Origin: JANMJD01 sp963847945
GTDB taxonomy: Bacteria > Actinomycetota > Acidimicrobiia > Acidimicrobiales > Ilumatobacteraceae
Direction: 5' to 3'
Assembly (NCBI GenBank): GCA_963847945.1
Contig: CAWKBX010000001.1
Location: 186,001-250,000, forward strand
DNA: 64,000 nucleotides
Part shown: piece by piece, positions 53,362 through 61,741 of the stretch
Layout: every line of letters starts with the position of its first letter
How positions within the stretch are numbered: position 1 is the stretch's first letter
Position numbers and translations under genes: made by a program
The notes under the pieces: generated by a model
Told to the model about the DNA's origin: nothing
The model's database searches: none
Seen by the model: only the letters and a program-made list of their open reading frames with translations

Positions 53362-55350
53362 ATGGCCGACATCAATGTGCTCCTTCCTGACGGGTCGTCT
53401 CGTTCGCTACCTGCAGGATCCACCCCTCTCGATCTGGCCGCGTCCATCGGTTCACGACTGGCCAAGGCTGCACTGGCCGCGGTCGTGGATGGCAGCGAAG
53501 CCGATCTGAATGTGCCGCTGGCCGAAGGCTCCACGGTGTCGATCATCACCGCCGATGGCGATGCGGGCCGTCACGTGCTTCGCCACTCGACGGCTCATGT
53601 GATGGCTCAAGCCGTCACGCAGCTCTTCCCCGGAGCCCAGTTCTCGATCGGCCCGGCGATTGTCGACGGCTTCTACTACGACTTCGAACTCCCTGGTGGA
53701 GCGACGTTTTTGGAGGCCGACCTGGCCGCCATCGACAAGCGGATGCGTGAGATCATTGCCGCCAATCAGCCGTTCGTGCGCTCGGAACTCGCGGCCGATG
53801 AGGCACTCGTCGTGTTCGCCGATCAGCCGTACAAGTGCGAGATCATCGACCGGGTTCGGGGTGGCGCAGCCGACGGCGCCGACGCCGACGAGGTCGGCAA
53901 TGGCGAGACGATCAGCGTCTATCGGAATTCGCCGGAGTTCGTCGATCTCTGTCGGGGTCCGCACGTGCCGTCAACGGGTCGCCTCGGCCACTTCAAGCTG
54001 ATGAAGGTTGCCGGGGCCTACTGGCGCGGCAACGAGAAGGGCCCGATGCTGCAGCGCATCTACGGCACGGCTTGGGAATCGAAGTCGGCGCTCGACGAGC
54101 ATCTGCATCGCCTCGAGGAGGCCGAGAAGCGCGACCACCGCAAGCTGGCCGTCGAACTCGACCTGCTCTCGTTCCCCCAGGAGCTCGGTGGTGGCCTGGC
54201 GGTGTGGCATCCGAAGGGCGCCGCGATCCGCAAGATCATCGAGGACTACTCCCGCGAGCGCCACCAGAACGGCGGCTACGAGTTCGTCTATACGCCGCAC
54301 CTGGCCAACGCCAATCTCTTCCAGACGTCGGGTCACCTCGACTTCTACAAAGACGGCATGTACCCGCCGATGGAGATGGACAACGGTACGTACTACCCCA
54401 AGCCGATGAACTGCCCGATGCACTGCCTGATCTACCGGTCACGGCAGCGCTCGTACCGTGAGCTGCCGCTGCGGCTGTTCGAGTTGGGCACGGTCTACCG
54501 CTACGAGCGCGCCGGCACGCTGCACGGCTTGATGCGCATCCGCGGCTTCACGCAGGACGACAGCCATATCTTCTGCACGGAGGAGTCGTTGCAAGACGAG
54601 ATCGCCTCGCTGCTCGACTTCGTGATGAGCGTGCTGCGCACGTTCGGGTTCACCGAGTTCACGGCCAACCTGTCGACGAAGGACCCCAAGAAGTACGTCG
54701 GGTCCGACGAGATCTGGGAGAAGTCAACCGAGGCCCTGAAGCAGGGCTTGGAGAAGTACGGCCTGCCCTACAAGGTCAAAGAGGGCGACGCCGCCTTCTA
54801 CGGCCCGAAGATCGATATCGACGTCAAGGACGCCATCGGCCGCAAGTGGCAGTTGTCGACGATCCAATGTGACTTCAACCTGCCCGACCGGTTCGAGCTG
54901 GAATACGTCTCGTCCGACAACACGCGCAAGCGCCCGATCATGCTTCACCGCGCCCTGCTCGGCTCAGTGGAGCGGTTCTTCGGAGTGCTCGTCGAGAACT
55001 TCGCCGGGGCGTTCCCGGCGTGGCTCGCGCCCGTTCAGGCTCGCGTACTCCCGGTTGCCGAAGGTCACGAGGAATACGCCCAGCAGGTGGTAGCCGAGTT
55101 GCGTAAGCGCGGGCTGCGCGCCGACATGGTTGCCGCAAACGACCAGCTCGGCAAGCGAATCCGAGCCGCCAAGCTCGACAAGCTTCCGTACGTGCTTGTC
55201 GTCGGAGACGACGATGTGGCTGCATGCACCGTTGGGGTCAACCCACGCGGCGGCGAGGTCGAGCGTGGCGTGACGGTCGAGGAATTCACCCGTCGGCTGC
55301 TCGAAGAGATCCGCCCGCCCGAGGCACTGATCGAAGTCGCCGAGGGATGA
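53362..55350 (+). CDS. thrS: threonyl-tRNA synthetase
   Basis: A 662-residue class II synthetase. Domains: TGS (about 1-62, INVLLPDGSSRSLPAGSTPL); editing domain with LRHSTAHVMAQA and FVDLCRGPHVPSTG; catalytic domain. The catalytic domain has motif 2 (GTVYRYERAGTLHGLMRIRG), zinc-binding Cys and His residues (MNCPMHCLIY, DDSHIFC, and His of PIMLHRALLGSVERF) and motif 3. A C-terminal anticodon domain (VRAQ-type ARVLPVAEGHEEYAQQVVAE) ends it. Full length and intact. The 150-nt leader has no T-box or other element that I recognise. Coupled by ATGA overlap to the HIT gene. Confidence 0.96.
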   Translation: MADINVLLPDGSSRSLPAGSTPLDLAASIGSRLAKAALAAVVDGSEADLNVPLAEGSTVSIITADGDAGRHVLRHSTAHVMAQAVTQLFPGAQFSIGPAIVDGFYYDFELPGGATFLEADLAAIDKRMREIIAANQPFVRSELAADEALVVFADQPYKCEIIDRVRGGAADGADADEVGNGETISVYRNSPEFVDLCRGPHVPSTGRLGHFKLMKVAGAYWRGNEKGPMLQRIYGTAWESKSALDEHLHRLEEAEKRDHRKLAVELDLLSFPQELGGGLAVWHPKGAAIRKIIEDYSRERHQNGGYEFVYTPHLANANLFQTSGHLDFYKDGMYPPMEMDNGTYYPKPMNCPMHCLIYRSRQRSYRELPLRLFELGTVYRYERAGTLHGLMRIRGFTQDDSHIFCTEESLQDEIASLLDFVMSVLRTFGFTEFTANLSTKDPKKYVGSDEIWEKSTEALKQGLEKYGLPYKVKEGDAAFYGPKIDIDVKDAIGRKWQLSTIQCDFNLPDRFELEYVSSDNTRKRPIMLHRALLGSVERFFGVLVENFAGAFPAWLAPVQARVLPVAEGHEEYAQQVVAELRKRGLRADMVAANDQLGKRIRAAKLDKLPYVLVVGDDDVAACTVGVNPRGGEVERGVTVEEFTRRLLEEIRPPEALIEVAEG

Positions 55351-56387
55351 CCACTCCCGAAGTTGGGGACCACGGGCTCGACCGGCTGTGGACGGGTTGG
55401 CGCAATGACTATGTGACCACTGGTGGGGCCGGGACCCCCGGTTCCGCCAGCGTGTTTACTCGCATCCTCGCCGCGGAGTTGCCCGATGAGGAGTCGTTGA
55501 TCCTCCACCGTGGGCCGCTCTGTTTCGCGATCCTGAACCGGTTCCCGTACTCCACCGGGCACCTCATGGTGCTGCCATATCGCGAGATTCCAGATCTGGA
55601 AGATCTCACCGTCGAGGAGTCCGTCGAGTTGTGGGCGATTGTCACCGACGCCGTGCGGGCGCAGAAGGCGGCGTTGCAGCCTCACGGCATCAATGTCGGC
55701 ATCAACCTCGGTCGGGCCGCGGGCGGCAGCGTAGCCCAGCACCTCCACGTTCACGCCGTACCCCGCTGGACCGGTGATGCCAACTTCATGACGGCCACCG
55801 CCTGGACGCGCACGATTCCCGAAGCCTTGCCCGACACCTGGGCAAAGGTCCGTTCCGCCTGGCCGCGCGAGCTAGCCTCAAGGATCGTGACCAACCCCGA
55901 CGAGCTGCGCGACGAGCTCCCCGCCGATCTGAACATCAGCGAATTCGTGGGCGAGTACGACTTCCCCGACAACAGTCGCCGACGTATCCCCGGGTACATC
56001 TATCTCGGCTCGGCGGCGTTGTGTCTGGTGCTCTGGTTGGCCAAGCGCGGCGGCGACCCGGTCCTGGTCAACAAGGGTTTCCTGTTCGCCGCCATTCTGC
56101 TCGGAGCGTTCGGCCTGTTGTCGATCACGTCGGGCTGGCGCATGCAGGTCGACGAGAAGGATGCGCTCGTGAGGGCGACTGCGGCGGTCGATTTCGCCGT
56201 CGGGCATGCCTCGGCGCAGCAAGTGTGGCGGGGCTTGCGCAGCCGGCCGACATGGCGAGTGCTGTGCTATTCCGCCGAGGAACCGCCCAAACAGCGTGGC
56301 TTCGTGTTGGTCGACGCGGTCGACGGTGAGGTGCTCGAGCGGTTCGTCGAAGACAACCCCGAAGACGACCTGCTCTCACAGAGCTGA
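55347..56387 (+). CDS. HIT-family hydrolase fused to a membrane protein (possible frameshift fusion)
   Basis: N-terminal part (to about residue 175) is a HIT-family nucleotide hydrolase/Ap4A phosphorylase: LNRFPYSTGHLMVLPYREI and the histidine triad QHLHVHAVPRW. The C-terminal part (residues about 180-346) is a separate type: helices YLGSAALCLVLWLAKRG and GFLFAAILLGAFGLLSITSG, then a cytoplasmic domain. A family-length HIT protein would end near 55880, where another frame has a TAG at 55874 region followed by AAGGA and a GTG (VTNPDELRDELPADLN). An indel may have merged two genes; alternatively the fusion is real. The start overlaps thrS by 4 nt. Confidence 0.75.
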   Translation: MTTPEVGDHGLDRLWTGWRNDYVTTGGAGTPGSASVFTRILAAELPDEESLILHRGPLCFAILNRFPYSTGHLMVLPYREIPDLEDLTVEESVELWAIVTDAVRAQKAALQPHGINVGINLGRAAGGSVAQHLHVHAVPRWTGDANFMTATAWTRTIPEALPDTWAKVRSAWPRELASRIVTNPDELRDELPADLNISEFVGEYDFPDNSRRRIPGYIYLGSAALCLVLWLAKRGGDPVLVNKGFLFAAILLGAFGLLSITSGWRMQVDEKDALVRATAAVDFAVGHASAQQVWRGLRSRPTWRVLCYSAEEPPKQRGFVLVDAVDGEVLERFVEDNPEDDLLSQS

Positions 56388-57650
56388 AGCGTCGACCTCG
56401 TCGGGGTCGTCCATGCCGACCACCGACATTTCGATCGTCGTCGGGTCGATCACGATCTGTTCTTCGGGTGCTGCCCGCAAAACCGTGTCGACGTACGACT
56501 CGATTGCTGCGTCGAGCCCGACGTCCTTGGCGGCCTGCTCCGATAGAAACCAACGGTGCTCGAGCAGCTGGTGAAACAGTTCGGCTCGTTCCAATCGGTC
56601 GTCAAGATCAGATGGGATGGCGGCGAGCGCCGGCTCGTAGACCTGATCGAGCCAGCGGGTTGCCACGACGTTCTCGGGCAACTTGCGGCCGCTCGCCTTC
56701 TCCAGCTGAGCCCCGTGGCGGCGGATGTCGTGCAGCAGCCGCCGAGCTTGGCGCTCACCGGTCGTGAGCCCGGTGAGCGAGGCCAGCTTCGGGGCGAAGT
56801 AGCCGAGTTCGACGACCCTTGGCGTGAGGCGCAGCCGATCAGCACCGTCGAGGGTGGTCAGTTCGATCTCCGCAACGTCGAAACCCAACTCGTGAAGCCG
56901 GCTGAGTCGTTGTTCGATACGGAACGTTTCATCCGCGGCGAACACCTCTTCCGCGGTGACCTCATCCCAGAGCAGGTGATAGCGGCGTTCGACTTCGTCA
57001 GCGGTCTCGAATGGATCGATACCCTCCGCGAGCCGCCCGCCGAGCTGCAGGTCGTACAGCCCGCCGGCGATGTTCTCGACCGCGATCTGCACGTCGGCCA
57101 GGCGCTGCCCGATGCTCAAGGTCTCGTGCATCTCACCCGTTTCGAGGTCGATGATGAAGGCGACGAGCGCCCCGGCGTCACGGCGGAACAGGGTGTTGGA
57201 CAGCGAGCAGTCGCCCCAATAGAAGCCTTGCACATGCAATCGGACGAGCAGACCAACGAGCGCGTCGAGCATCCGTTCACCGAGGTAAGGGATCTTCAGT
57301 CCACGGCCCGATAGCAGCGTTCGGTAGGGAAGCGAGAAGTCGAGGTGACGGGTGATCAAGATGCCCTCGCCGTCGCAGCCGGCCCGATCGACGGCCATGC
57401 CGATCACGTCGGCGGTTGGGAGACCGGCCTCGGCGAGTGCCCTGAGCAGGCGATACTCGCGTTCGGCGAGGTGATCGGGCAGTTCCTTGAGGACGTAGGT
57501 CGTCTCGCCGACCTCGTAGAACTGGACAACGTGGCGATGCAGTCCACCGGCGTTGCGTAGGTTGTCGATCGTCCACCTGTCGAGGCGGTCGAGCCAAGGC
57601 AGCGACAAGAGGCCGGCGTGTTCGGCGGGATTGACCAGCTGCAAACGCAC
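56376..57650 (-). CDS. DUF4032 protein with N-terminal kinase-like domain
   Basis: A 424-residue protein. The N-terminal half resembles the lipopolysaccharide-kinase/protein-kinase-like fold: VVQFYEVGETTYVLKELPDH (Lys), RLHVQGFYWGDCSLSNTLFR (catalytic-loop-like GDCSLSN) and VAFIIDLETGEMH (DLE as the metal-binding position). The C-terminal half (LASLTGLTTGERQARRLLHD, ATRWLDQVYEPALAAIPSDL) is the DUF4032 region found in actinobacteria. Activity is unproven. Its end overlaps the HIT-fusion gene tail by 12 nt, convergently. Confidence 0.83.
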   Translation of the reverse strand: MRLQLVNPAEHAGLLSLPWLDRLDRWTIDNLRNAGGLHRHVVQFYEVGETTYVLKELPDHLAEREYRLLRALAEAGLPTADVIGMAVDRAGCDGEGILITRHLDFSLPYRTLLSGRGLKIPYLGERMLDALVGLLVRLHVQGFYWGDCSLSNTLFRRDAGALVAFIIDLETGEMHETLSIGQRLADVQIAVENIAGGLYDLQLGGRLAEGIDPFETADEVERRYHLLWDEVTAEEVFAADETFRIEQRLSRLHELGFDVAEIELTTLDGADRLRLTPRVVELGYFAPKLASLTGLTTGERQARRLLHDIRRHGAQLEKASGRKLPENVVATRWLDQVYEPALAAIPSDLDDRLERAELFHQLLEHRWFLSEQAAKDVGLDAAIESYVDTVLRAAPEEQIVIDPTTIEMSVVGMDDPDEVDASAL

Positions 57651-57712
57651 GACATCAGGCTACGGCCCGGCTCGGCCGACCCTCGGATGTGTGAACACAC
57701 GGTGATGCGAGG

Positions 57713-58588
57713 TCAGCCGCCGCCCGCAACGGTGGTTGGCGGGGGACTGGGTTCCTTGACGACCGTGAACGGGATTCGGGTCCCGTCAAACGTTGCCGAA
57801 ATCCGATAGGTGGTCGGACTCTCACCGCCGGCGAAGATCACCAGCACCGAGGTCCCGCTCGCCCGCTCAACCGTGACCGCATAACCCAGGGCGGGTGCTG
57901 CATCGATCACCACCAGCTGATCGACACCGACAGACTCAACGGTGACCGAACCGCCGCCGGTCACCCGTGTCTTGCGGATGGGCTGCGGCGGCACCGTCGT
58001 CGGGGCGATCGTTGTCGTCGTCGTTGCTGCCGTCGTCGTTGCTGTGGTCGTCGAAGTCGAAGTCGACGTTGGTTGTGCGGTCGACGGCGTGGTCGGCAGG
58101 GCGATGGTTGGAGCGGGCGTCGGGGATGTAGCCGGCTCACGGGGTGGCGGAGCCGTCACTGGATTGGGTGGTGGGGGAGGCGGGGTCTGGCGCGTGACGG
58201 GTGGCGGCACGACGACGGTCGTGGCAGACGGCGGAGCGGATGGAGCGGTCGTGGACACCAGCGTGGTTTCTATTGGGGATTGGGCGATGGTGGTCGTCGA
58301 CTCCGCTTCGGCCGATTGGGCGGTCGTCGAAACGGGGGCGAGCAGGGTCGTTAGCTGGAGAATTGACCCAATCGAACCATCGTCATAGATGCGCAACTCG
58401 CGGTTTTTCGGACGCCACACCGTGAGAACGCCGCCGAGTGCTACTGCGCCGACGAGTAGTGTCGCACCCCCGACCCGTCGGCGTCGATGGCGAACGGCGG
58501 TACGACGGCGGATGGTGTGCAGCACCTCGTCCTCGTTGGGAATCGAGGTCGTCAGGCCCTTCGAGCGCGTCGCTAACTGCGAAGTCAT
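57713..58588 (-). CDS. membrane-anchored Thr/Pro-rich protein, putative sigma-factor partner
   Basis: A 291-residue protein. An Arg-rich cytoplasmic N-terminus (DEVLHTIRRRTAVRHRRRRV) precedes one membrane helix (GGATLLVGAVALGGVLTVW). A long Thr/Pro/Ser-rich extracytoplasmic linker follows (about residues 85-205, e.g. STSTSTTTATTTAATTTTTI). A C-terminal beta-rich domain (VTVESVGVDQLVVIDAAPAL) ends it. It starts 6 nt after the ECF sigma stop, the usual place of an anti-sigma or signal-sensing partner, and the single-pass topology fits. No known anti-sigma motif is seen, so this role is inference. Confidence 0.7.
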   Translation of the reverse strand: MTSQLATRSKGLTTSIPNEDEVLHTIRRRTAVRHRRRRVGGATLLVGAVALGGVLTVWRPKNRELRIYDDGSIGSILQLTTLLAPVSTTAQSAEAESTTTIAQSPIETTLVSTTAPSAPPSATTVVVPPPVTRQTPPPPPPNPVTAPPPREPATSPTPAPTIALPTTPSTAQPTSTSTSTTTATTTAATTTTTIAPTTVPPQPIRKTRVTGGGSVTVESVGVDQLVVIDAAPALGYAVTVERASGTSVLVIFAGGESPTTYRISATFDGTRIPFTVVKEPSPPPTTVAGGG

Positions 58589-58594
58589 CGGAAC

Positions 58595-59057
58595 TCACTG
58601 GTCCTCACCTCGTTGCGCCAGTACGCCGCGCAACCGCTCGCGCCCCTTGCTGAGGTGGAAGCTCACTGCGCCGTCCGACAATCGCAGGGTCTGGGCGATC
58701 TCGGCCACGGAAAGTTCCTCGATGTAGTGGAGAGCAATCGTCGCCCGCTGTTGGCGGGGCAATTCGGCGAGGAGGAGACTGAGCCAGTCGTTGGCAGGCT
58801 CCGAAGGCGGGTCGATCGAGACTTCGGCCTGATTGCGAAGCCGGTCGAGCGCACGGCGTTTCGCGCTGGTTCGGCGGGCCTCGTCGCGCAGTTCGTTGAT
58901 CGCCACCCGGCGGATCCAGGCGAGGGGATTGTCGTACTCGCGCAGCCGATGCCAGCGGACGTGGGCTTTGAAGAACGCGCTTTGTACAGCATCGGCGGCC
59001 GCCTCCTGACTCCCACACACCACCGTCATCGCCCGCACCAAACGGGCAATATATGGG
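58595..59057 (-). pseudogene. ECF sigma factor, C-terminal fragment (interrupted by mobile element)
   Basis: Sigma-70 ECF family protein lacking its N-terminus. Region 2: PYIARLVRAMTVVCGSQEAA, SAFFKAHVRWHRLREYDNPL and WIRRVAINELRDEARR. Region 4: LPRQQRATIALHYIEELSVA and AEIAQTLRLSDGAVSFHLSK. Reading upstream, the frame enters the mobile element at 59057. The missing first 24 codons occur beyond the element at 61741-61670 and join in frame. Residual expression from an internal start (for example the ATG in LVRAMTVV) would lack the start of region 2. Target promoters unknown; the membrane partner follows by 6 nt. Confidence 0.85.
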
Positions 59058-59069
59058 TGATCGTTGTCA
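59056..59069 (+). repeat. left terminal inverted repeat of a Tn554-like element
   Basis: GGGTGATCGTTGTC; its reverse complement matches the right copy at 61648-61661 at 12 of 14 positions. An ATAT-containing core flanks both copies on the outside, as expected for a tyrosine-recombinase site. Confidence 0.65.
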
Positions 59070-59079
59070 AGGGGTTTGC

Positions 59080-59307
59080 TCAGATTTCGTCGGGGCTGTC
59101 GAGGAGTTGTTCGCCGTTGCCGCCGAGGAGGAAGGCGAAGCGGGCGAGGTCGGCGCGGAGGGCATCGAGGTTGTAGGCGTCGCTTCCGGTGAAGCGGGCG
59201 AGGGACTCGCTGAGGTGCTGACGGTCGGTTGTGGTCCAGTCGTGGAGGAACTCGAGGAGTTCGACGAGTTCGATGGCGTGCTCGGCGGTGAGTGCGATCT
59301 CGTTCAT
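59080..59307 (-). CDS. small TnpC-like accessory protein
   Basis: A 75-residue acidic, helical protein (TAEHAIELVELLEFLHDWTT, SLARFTGSDAYNLDALRADL). Its ATG overlaps the TGA of the upstream recombinase by 4 nt. In Tn554 the third gene, TnpC, is a small accessory factor of about 125 residues affecting transposition; this one is shorter and the assignment rests on position. No DNA-binding motif is evident. Confidence 0.6.
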   Translation of the reverse strand: MNEIALTAEHAIELVELLEFLHDWTTTDRQHLSESLARFTGSDAYNLDALRADLARFAFLLGGNGEQLLDSPDEI

Positions 59308-60578
59308 GGGTTGGGGTCCTCGATCCGTTCGATGAGGCCGGCGAAGAGTTCGGCTCGTGCGGTCTGGGTGTTGCGGGCGGCGTGGTCGCGTTGTCGGATG
59401 AGCACGGGACGGAACGTGGTGTTGGTGGCGAAGTGGGCGCAGTTTTCGCAGATCGATTCGAAGTGGCAGTCGAGCTCGGCGGGGCGTTCGCACCAGCCGT
59501 TGCCGAGGTGTCGCCGGTTGGCCTCTCGGAGGCGGCGCATGTTCGGGCCTTCGACCGGTGGTTGGTAGAGCGCTTCGACTTTGGCGGTGACGGCGTCGTA
59601 TTCGTCAGCGACGACACGGTTGGAGATTTGGGCGTAGCGGCGGGTCATGTTCAGCGAGCGATGCCCGAGCAGCGCAGCGATCGCTTCGAGCGACATGCCC
59701 CGGTTGATTGCTTGGGTGGCGAGCGTGTGGCGGAGTTGGTGTGGGTGGACGTGGCCGATGCCTGCTCGTCGGGCGACGCTGTCGATCCAGCGTTCCACGG
59801 CGTAACGGTTCAACGGGCCGTTCTGGCCGGTCAGCAGGCGCCCGTGGGGATGCGGCCCGTTCGTGGCCTGATAGGTGGTGATCAACTCGACGAGATGGGG
59901 GTGCAAGGGCACGTAGCGGTCGTTGTGGAGTTTGCCGACCGGGATCCGCAGCCAGTAGGCGTCGCCGATCAGGGTGACCGCGTCGGCTTCGAGGTCGCAG
60001 AGTTCACCGACACGCATCCCGGTGCGAGCGAGCAGTCCGATCGCGAGACGCCAGTGGATGCGGGGTTCGTCATTGAGGGCGCGCATGAACCGGGCGAAGT
60101 TGGCGTCGTCGATGAACCGGGGCAGGGCTTCGTCGGCTCTGGGCAGGTCACCGAAGAAGATCGGAACCCGAGCAGGGGCGTCGTCCCAGCCCCACTCGAT
60201 GATCCGGATGAAGAACATCCGCAACATCCCGAGTCGACGCCGGAACGTCGCCACCTTGATCGTGCCCTTGTTGCCCGGCTGGGCGTGTTGCCACAGCTTG
60301 AACGCCTCGATGTGCGACCGGCCGATATCGGCGACGCAGTCGATCGTGGGGTCATGTTCGATCAGGAACCCGGCAAGGATCCACAGATCAGTCCCCACCG
60401 CCGACACCGTCGACGGGCGCAACGACACCGTGATCTGGTCCAGATAGGCAAGCATCGTCTCGACCATCTGCGATGCGACAGCATCGATCGCCACCCACCG
60501 ATCAGGCACGACCCGACTCGGACGCAGCTTGCGAGCACCAGCAGCAGCAGCAGCGGCGGCGGTGGCGGTGGCGGTCAT
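59304..60578 (-). CDS. tyrosine recombinase (TnpB-like)
   Basis: A 424-residue site-specific tyrosine recombinase. N-terminal SAM-like core-binding region (SLRPSTVSAVGTDLWILAGF), then the catalytic domain with Arg in LARTGMRVGELCDLE, HQLRHTLATQAI (His-x-x-Arg), GHRSLNMTRRYAQ (His and nucleophile Tyr). A C-terminal tail has Cys residues (CHFESICENC) that could bind zinc, as in Tn554 TnpB-type proteins. The N-terminus is a low-complexity Thr/Ala run from GCN repeats. The ATG at 60578 overlaps the upstream recombinase stop by 4 nt. Confidence 0.85.
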   Translation of the reverse strand: MTATATAAAAAAAGARKLRPSRVVPDRWVAIDAVASQMVETMLAYLDQITVSLRPSTVSAVGTDLWILAGFLIEHDPTIDCVADIGRSHIEAFKLWQHAQPGNKGTIKVATFRRRLGMLRMFFIRIIEWGWDDAPARVPIFFGDLPRADEALPRFIDDANFARFMRALNDEPRIHWRLAIGLLARTGMRVGELCDLEADAVTLIGDAYWLRIPVGKLHNDRYVPLHPHLVELITTYQATNGPHPHGRLLTGQNGPLNRYAVERWIDSVARRAGIGHVHPHQLRHTLATQAINRGMSLEAIAALLGHRSLNMTRRYAQISNRVVADEYDAVTAKVEALYQPPVEGPNMRRLREANRRHLGNGWCERPAELDCHFESICENCAHFATNTTFRPVLIRQRDHAARNTQTARAELFAGLIERIEDPNP

Positions 60579-61609
60579 CGGATCGCTCGCAGGTTCTGTG
60601 CGTCGATTGCTTCGGCCGCTTTGCGGTACTCGCCAGCCAGCCAGTCGTTGGTCAGATGGAGATAGATCCGGGTGGTCTCGATCGACGCGTGACCAGCTTG
60701 AGCCTGGATTGCTTCGAGCGACATGCCCGCCTCGCGCAGCCGGGTGAAACAGGTGTGGCGCAACTCGTGACACGTCGCGTGCGTCAACCCGGCCCGCCCC
60801 CGTGCGCCCTGGATGATCTCATCCAAACCGTGTGCTGACAACGGCAGACCGCGTCGTGGTCCTTTCAACACGACGAACACCCGGTCCGTGTCCACACCGC
60901 TCGGGCGTTCCGTGTCGAGGTAGCGGGCCAACGTCGCGAAGAACCGGTTCGAGATCGGGATCAGCCGCTGCCGGCCGGCCTTGCCATCATTGATGAACAC
61001 CCGCCGCTCACCAACACGAACATCACCGAGCCGTAACCCGAGAACTTCGCACCGGCGCAGCCCGCCCAACACCATCGCTTCGACCATCGCCCGGTCCCGC
61101 TCGGTGCGCAACGCGCCGAGCAACGCGTCGATCTCCGTGGGGGCGAGCACGCGTGGCAACGTCTTGACGTTGCGGACCAACGCCACACCCTGACGAGGGC
61201 GCGACCGTTCCCGTCTCGTCGGCAACCCTCGTGGGACCGGATTCCGAGTGATCGACGTGTCGCCACGCGCGACCACGTACGCGTAGAAACTCGACACCGA
61301 TGACACCCGACGACGGATCGTGCGTGACGACACACCATCCGAGCCGTCCAGGCGCACGACCTTGCCGTCGCCACCCGAGCTCTGCGCGCGGATGAACGCG
61401 AACACGTCGCTGCTGGTCACCTTCGACGGGGGCTTGTCAACGAACGAGAAGAACGTCTTCAGATCCCACGCCAACGCCACGATCGTGTTCGGCCGGCACC
61501 GAGCCCGGCAGAACTCCAAGAACTCATCGACCAACCGATGACCCACCACCACCGACGACAACTCACCCAACGGCGAGTACGACCGAACCACACACGGCGT
61601 CCACCTCAT
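60575..61609 (-). CDS. tyrosine recombinase (TnpA-like)
   Basis: A 344-residue tyrosine recombinase. Core-binding domain: VDEFLEFCRARCRPNTIVAL; catalytic domain: Arg in VLGGLRRCEVLGLRL, Lys in the INDGKAGRQR hairpin, CHELRHTCFTRLREAG (His-x-x-Arg), GHASIETTRIYLHLTND (His and Tyr). Length and order (first of three overlapping genes) match TnpA of the Tn554 group. The ATG at 61609 is the longest start; a GTG about 18 codons further on (VVVGHRLVDEFLEF) is also possible. Confidence 0.86.
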   Translation of the reverse strand: MRWTPCVVRSYSPLGELSSVVVGHRLVDEFLEFCRARCRPNTIVALAWDLKTFFSFVDKPPSKVTSSDVFAFIRAQSSGGDGKVVRLDGSDGVSSRTIRRRVSSVSSFYAYVVARGDTSITRNPVPRGLPTRRERSRPRQGVALVRNVKTLPRVLAPTEIDALLGALRTERDRAMVEAMVLGGLRRCEVLGLRLGDVRVGERRVFINDGKAGRQRLIPISNRFFATLARYLDTERPSGVDTDRVFVVLKGPRRGLPLSAHGLDEIIQGARGRAGLTHATCHELRHTCFTRLREAGMSLEAIQAQAGHASIETTRIYLHLTNDWLAGEYRKAAEAIDAQNLRAIR

Positions 61610-61647
61610 CGACGATCACCAGGCATCAAACCAGCATCGCAGAAACC

Positions 61648-61661
61648 GACAAATATCACCC
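61648..61661 (+). repeat. right terminal inverted repeat of the Tn554-like element
   Basis: GACAAATATCACCC; inverted match (12/14) to 59056-59069. Confidence 0.65.
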
Positions 61662-61669
61662 GTATATCA

Positions 61670-61741
61670 TGCAAAGTGAGCTCGAAAGAGCATCTCGTAG
61701 TCGTCGAGGTTGTAGACGTCGTCGCTCACGTCCGCCGGCAC
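61670..61741 (-). pseudogene. ECF sigma factor, N-terminal fragment (interrupted by mobile element)
   Basis: From a GTG at 61741 (or an internal GTG) 24 codons read VPADVSDDVYN then LDDYEMLFRAHFA, the expected beginning of an ECF sigma factor (the YExLFRxHF block before region 2). A TGA follows at the element boundary. The C-terminal fragment at 59057 begins PYIARLVRAM in the same phase, so the intact gene would be about 176 codons. Confidence 0.8.

Larger units (their letters stand above)
59056..61661 (-). mobile_element. Tn554-like element (two tyrosine recombinases plus small ORF)
   Basis: About 2.6 kb between 14-bp imperfect inverted repeats, carrying three leftward genes linked by successive 4-nt ATGA overlaps. 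The order, tyrosine recombinase A then a longer recombinase B with C-terminal Cys residues then a small protein, matches TnpA-TnpB-TnpC of Tn554-family transposons. The element sits inside an ECF sigma gene whose two halves are collinear across it. No cargo gene and no target duplication longer than the ATAT core are visible. Confidence 0.75.

Noticed and set aside
58595..59617. Continuous 340-codon frame joining part of the mobile element to the sigma fragment
   Set aside because: Only the last roughly 154 codons are sigma-like; the upstream part is an Arg/Pro-rich out-of-frame reading of the recombinase and small ORF.
60535..60577. GCN trinucleotide run as an independent repeat element
   Set aside because: It encodes the low-complexity N-terminus of the TnpB-like recombinase and needs no separate explanation.
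59056..61661. Recombinase-in-trio (RIT) element
   Set aside because: Only two tyrosine recombinases are present and the third gene encodes a 75-residue non-recombinase protein, which fits the Tn554 layout better.
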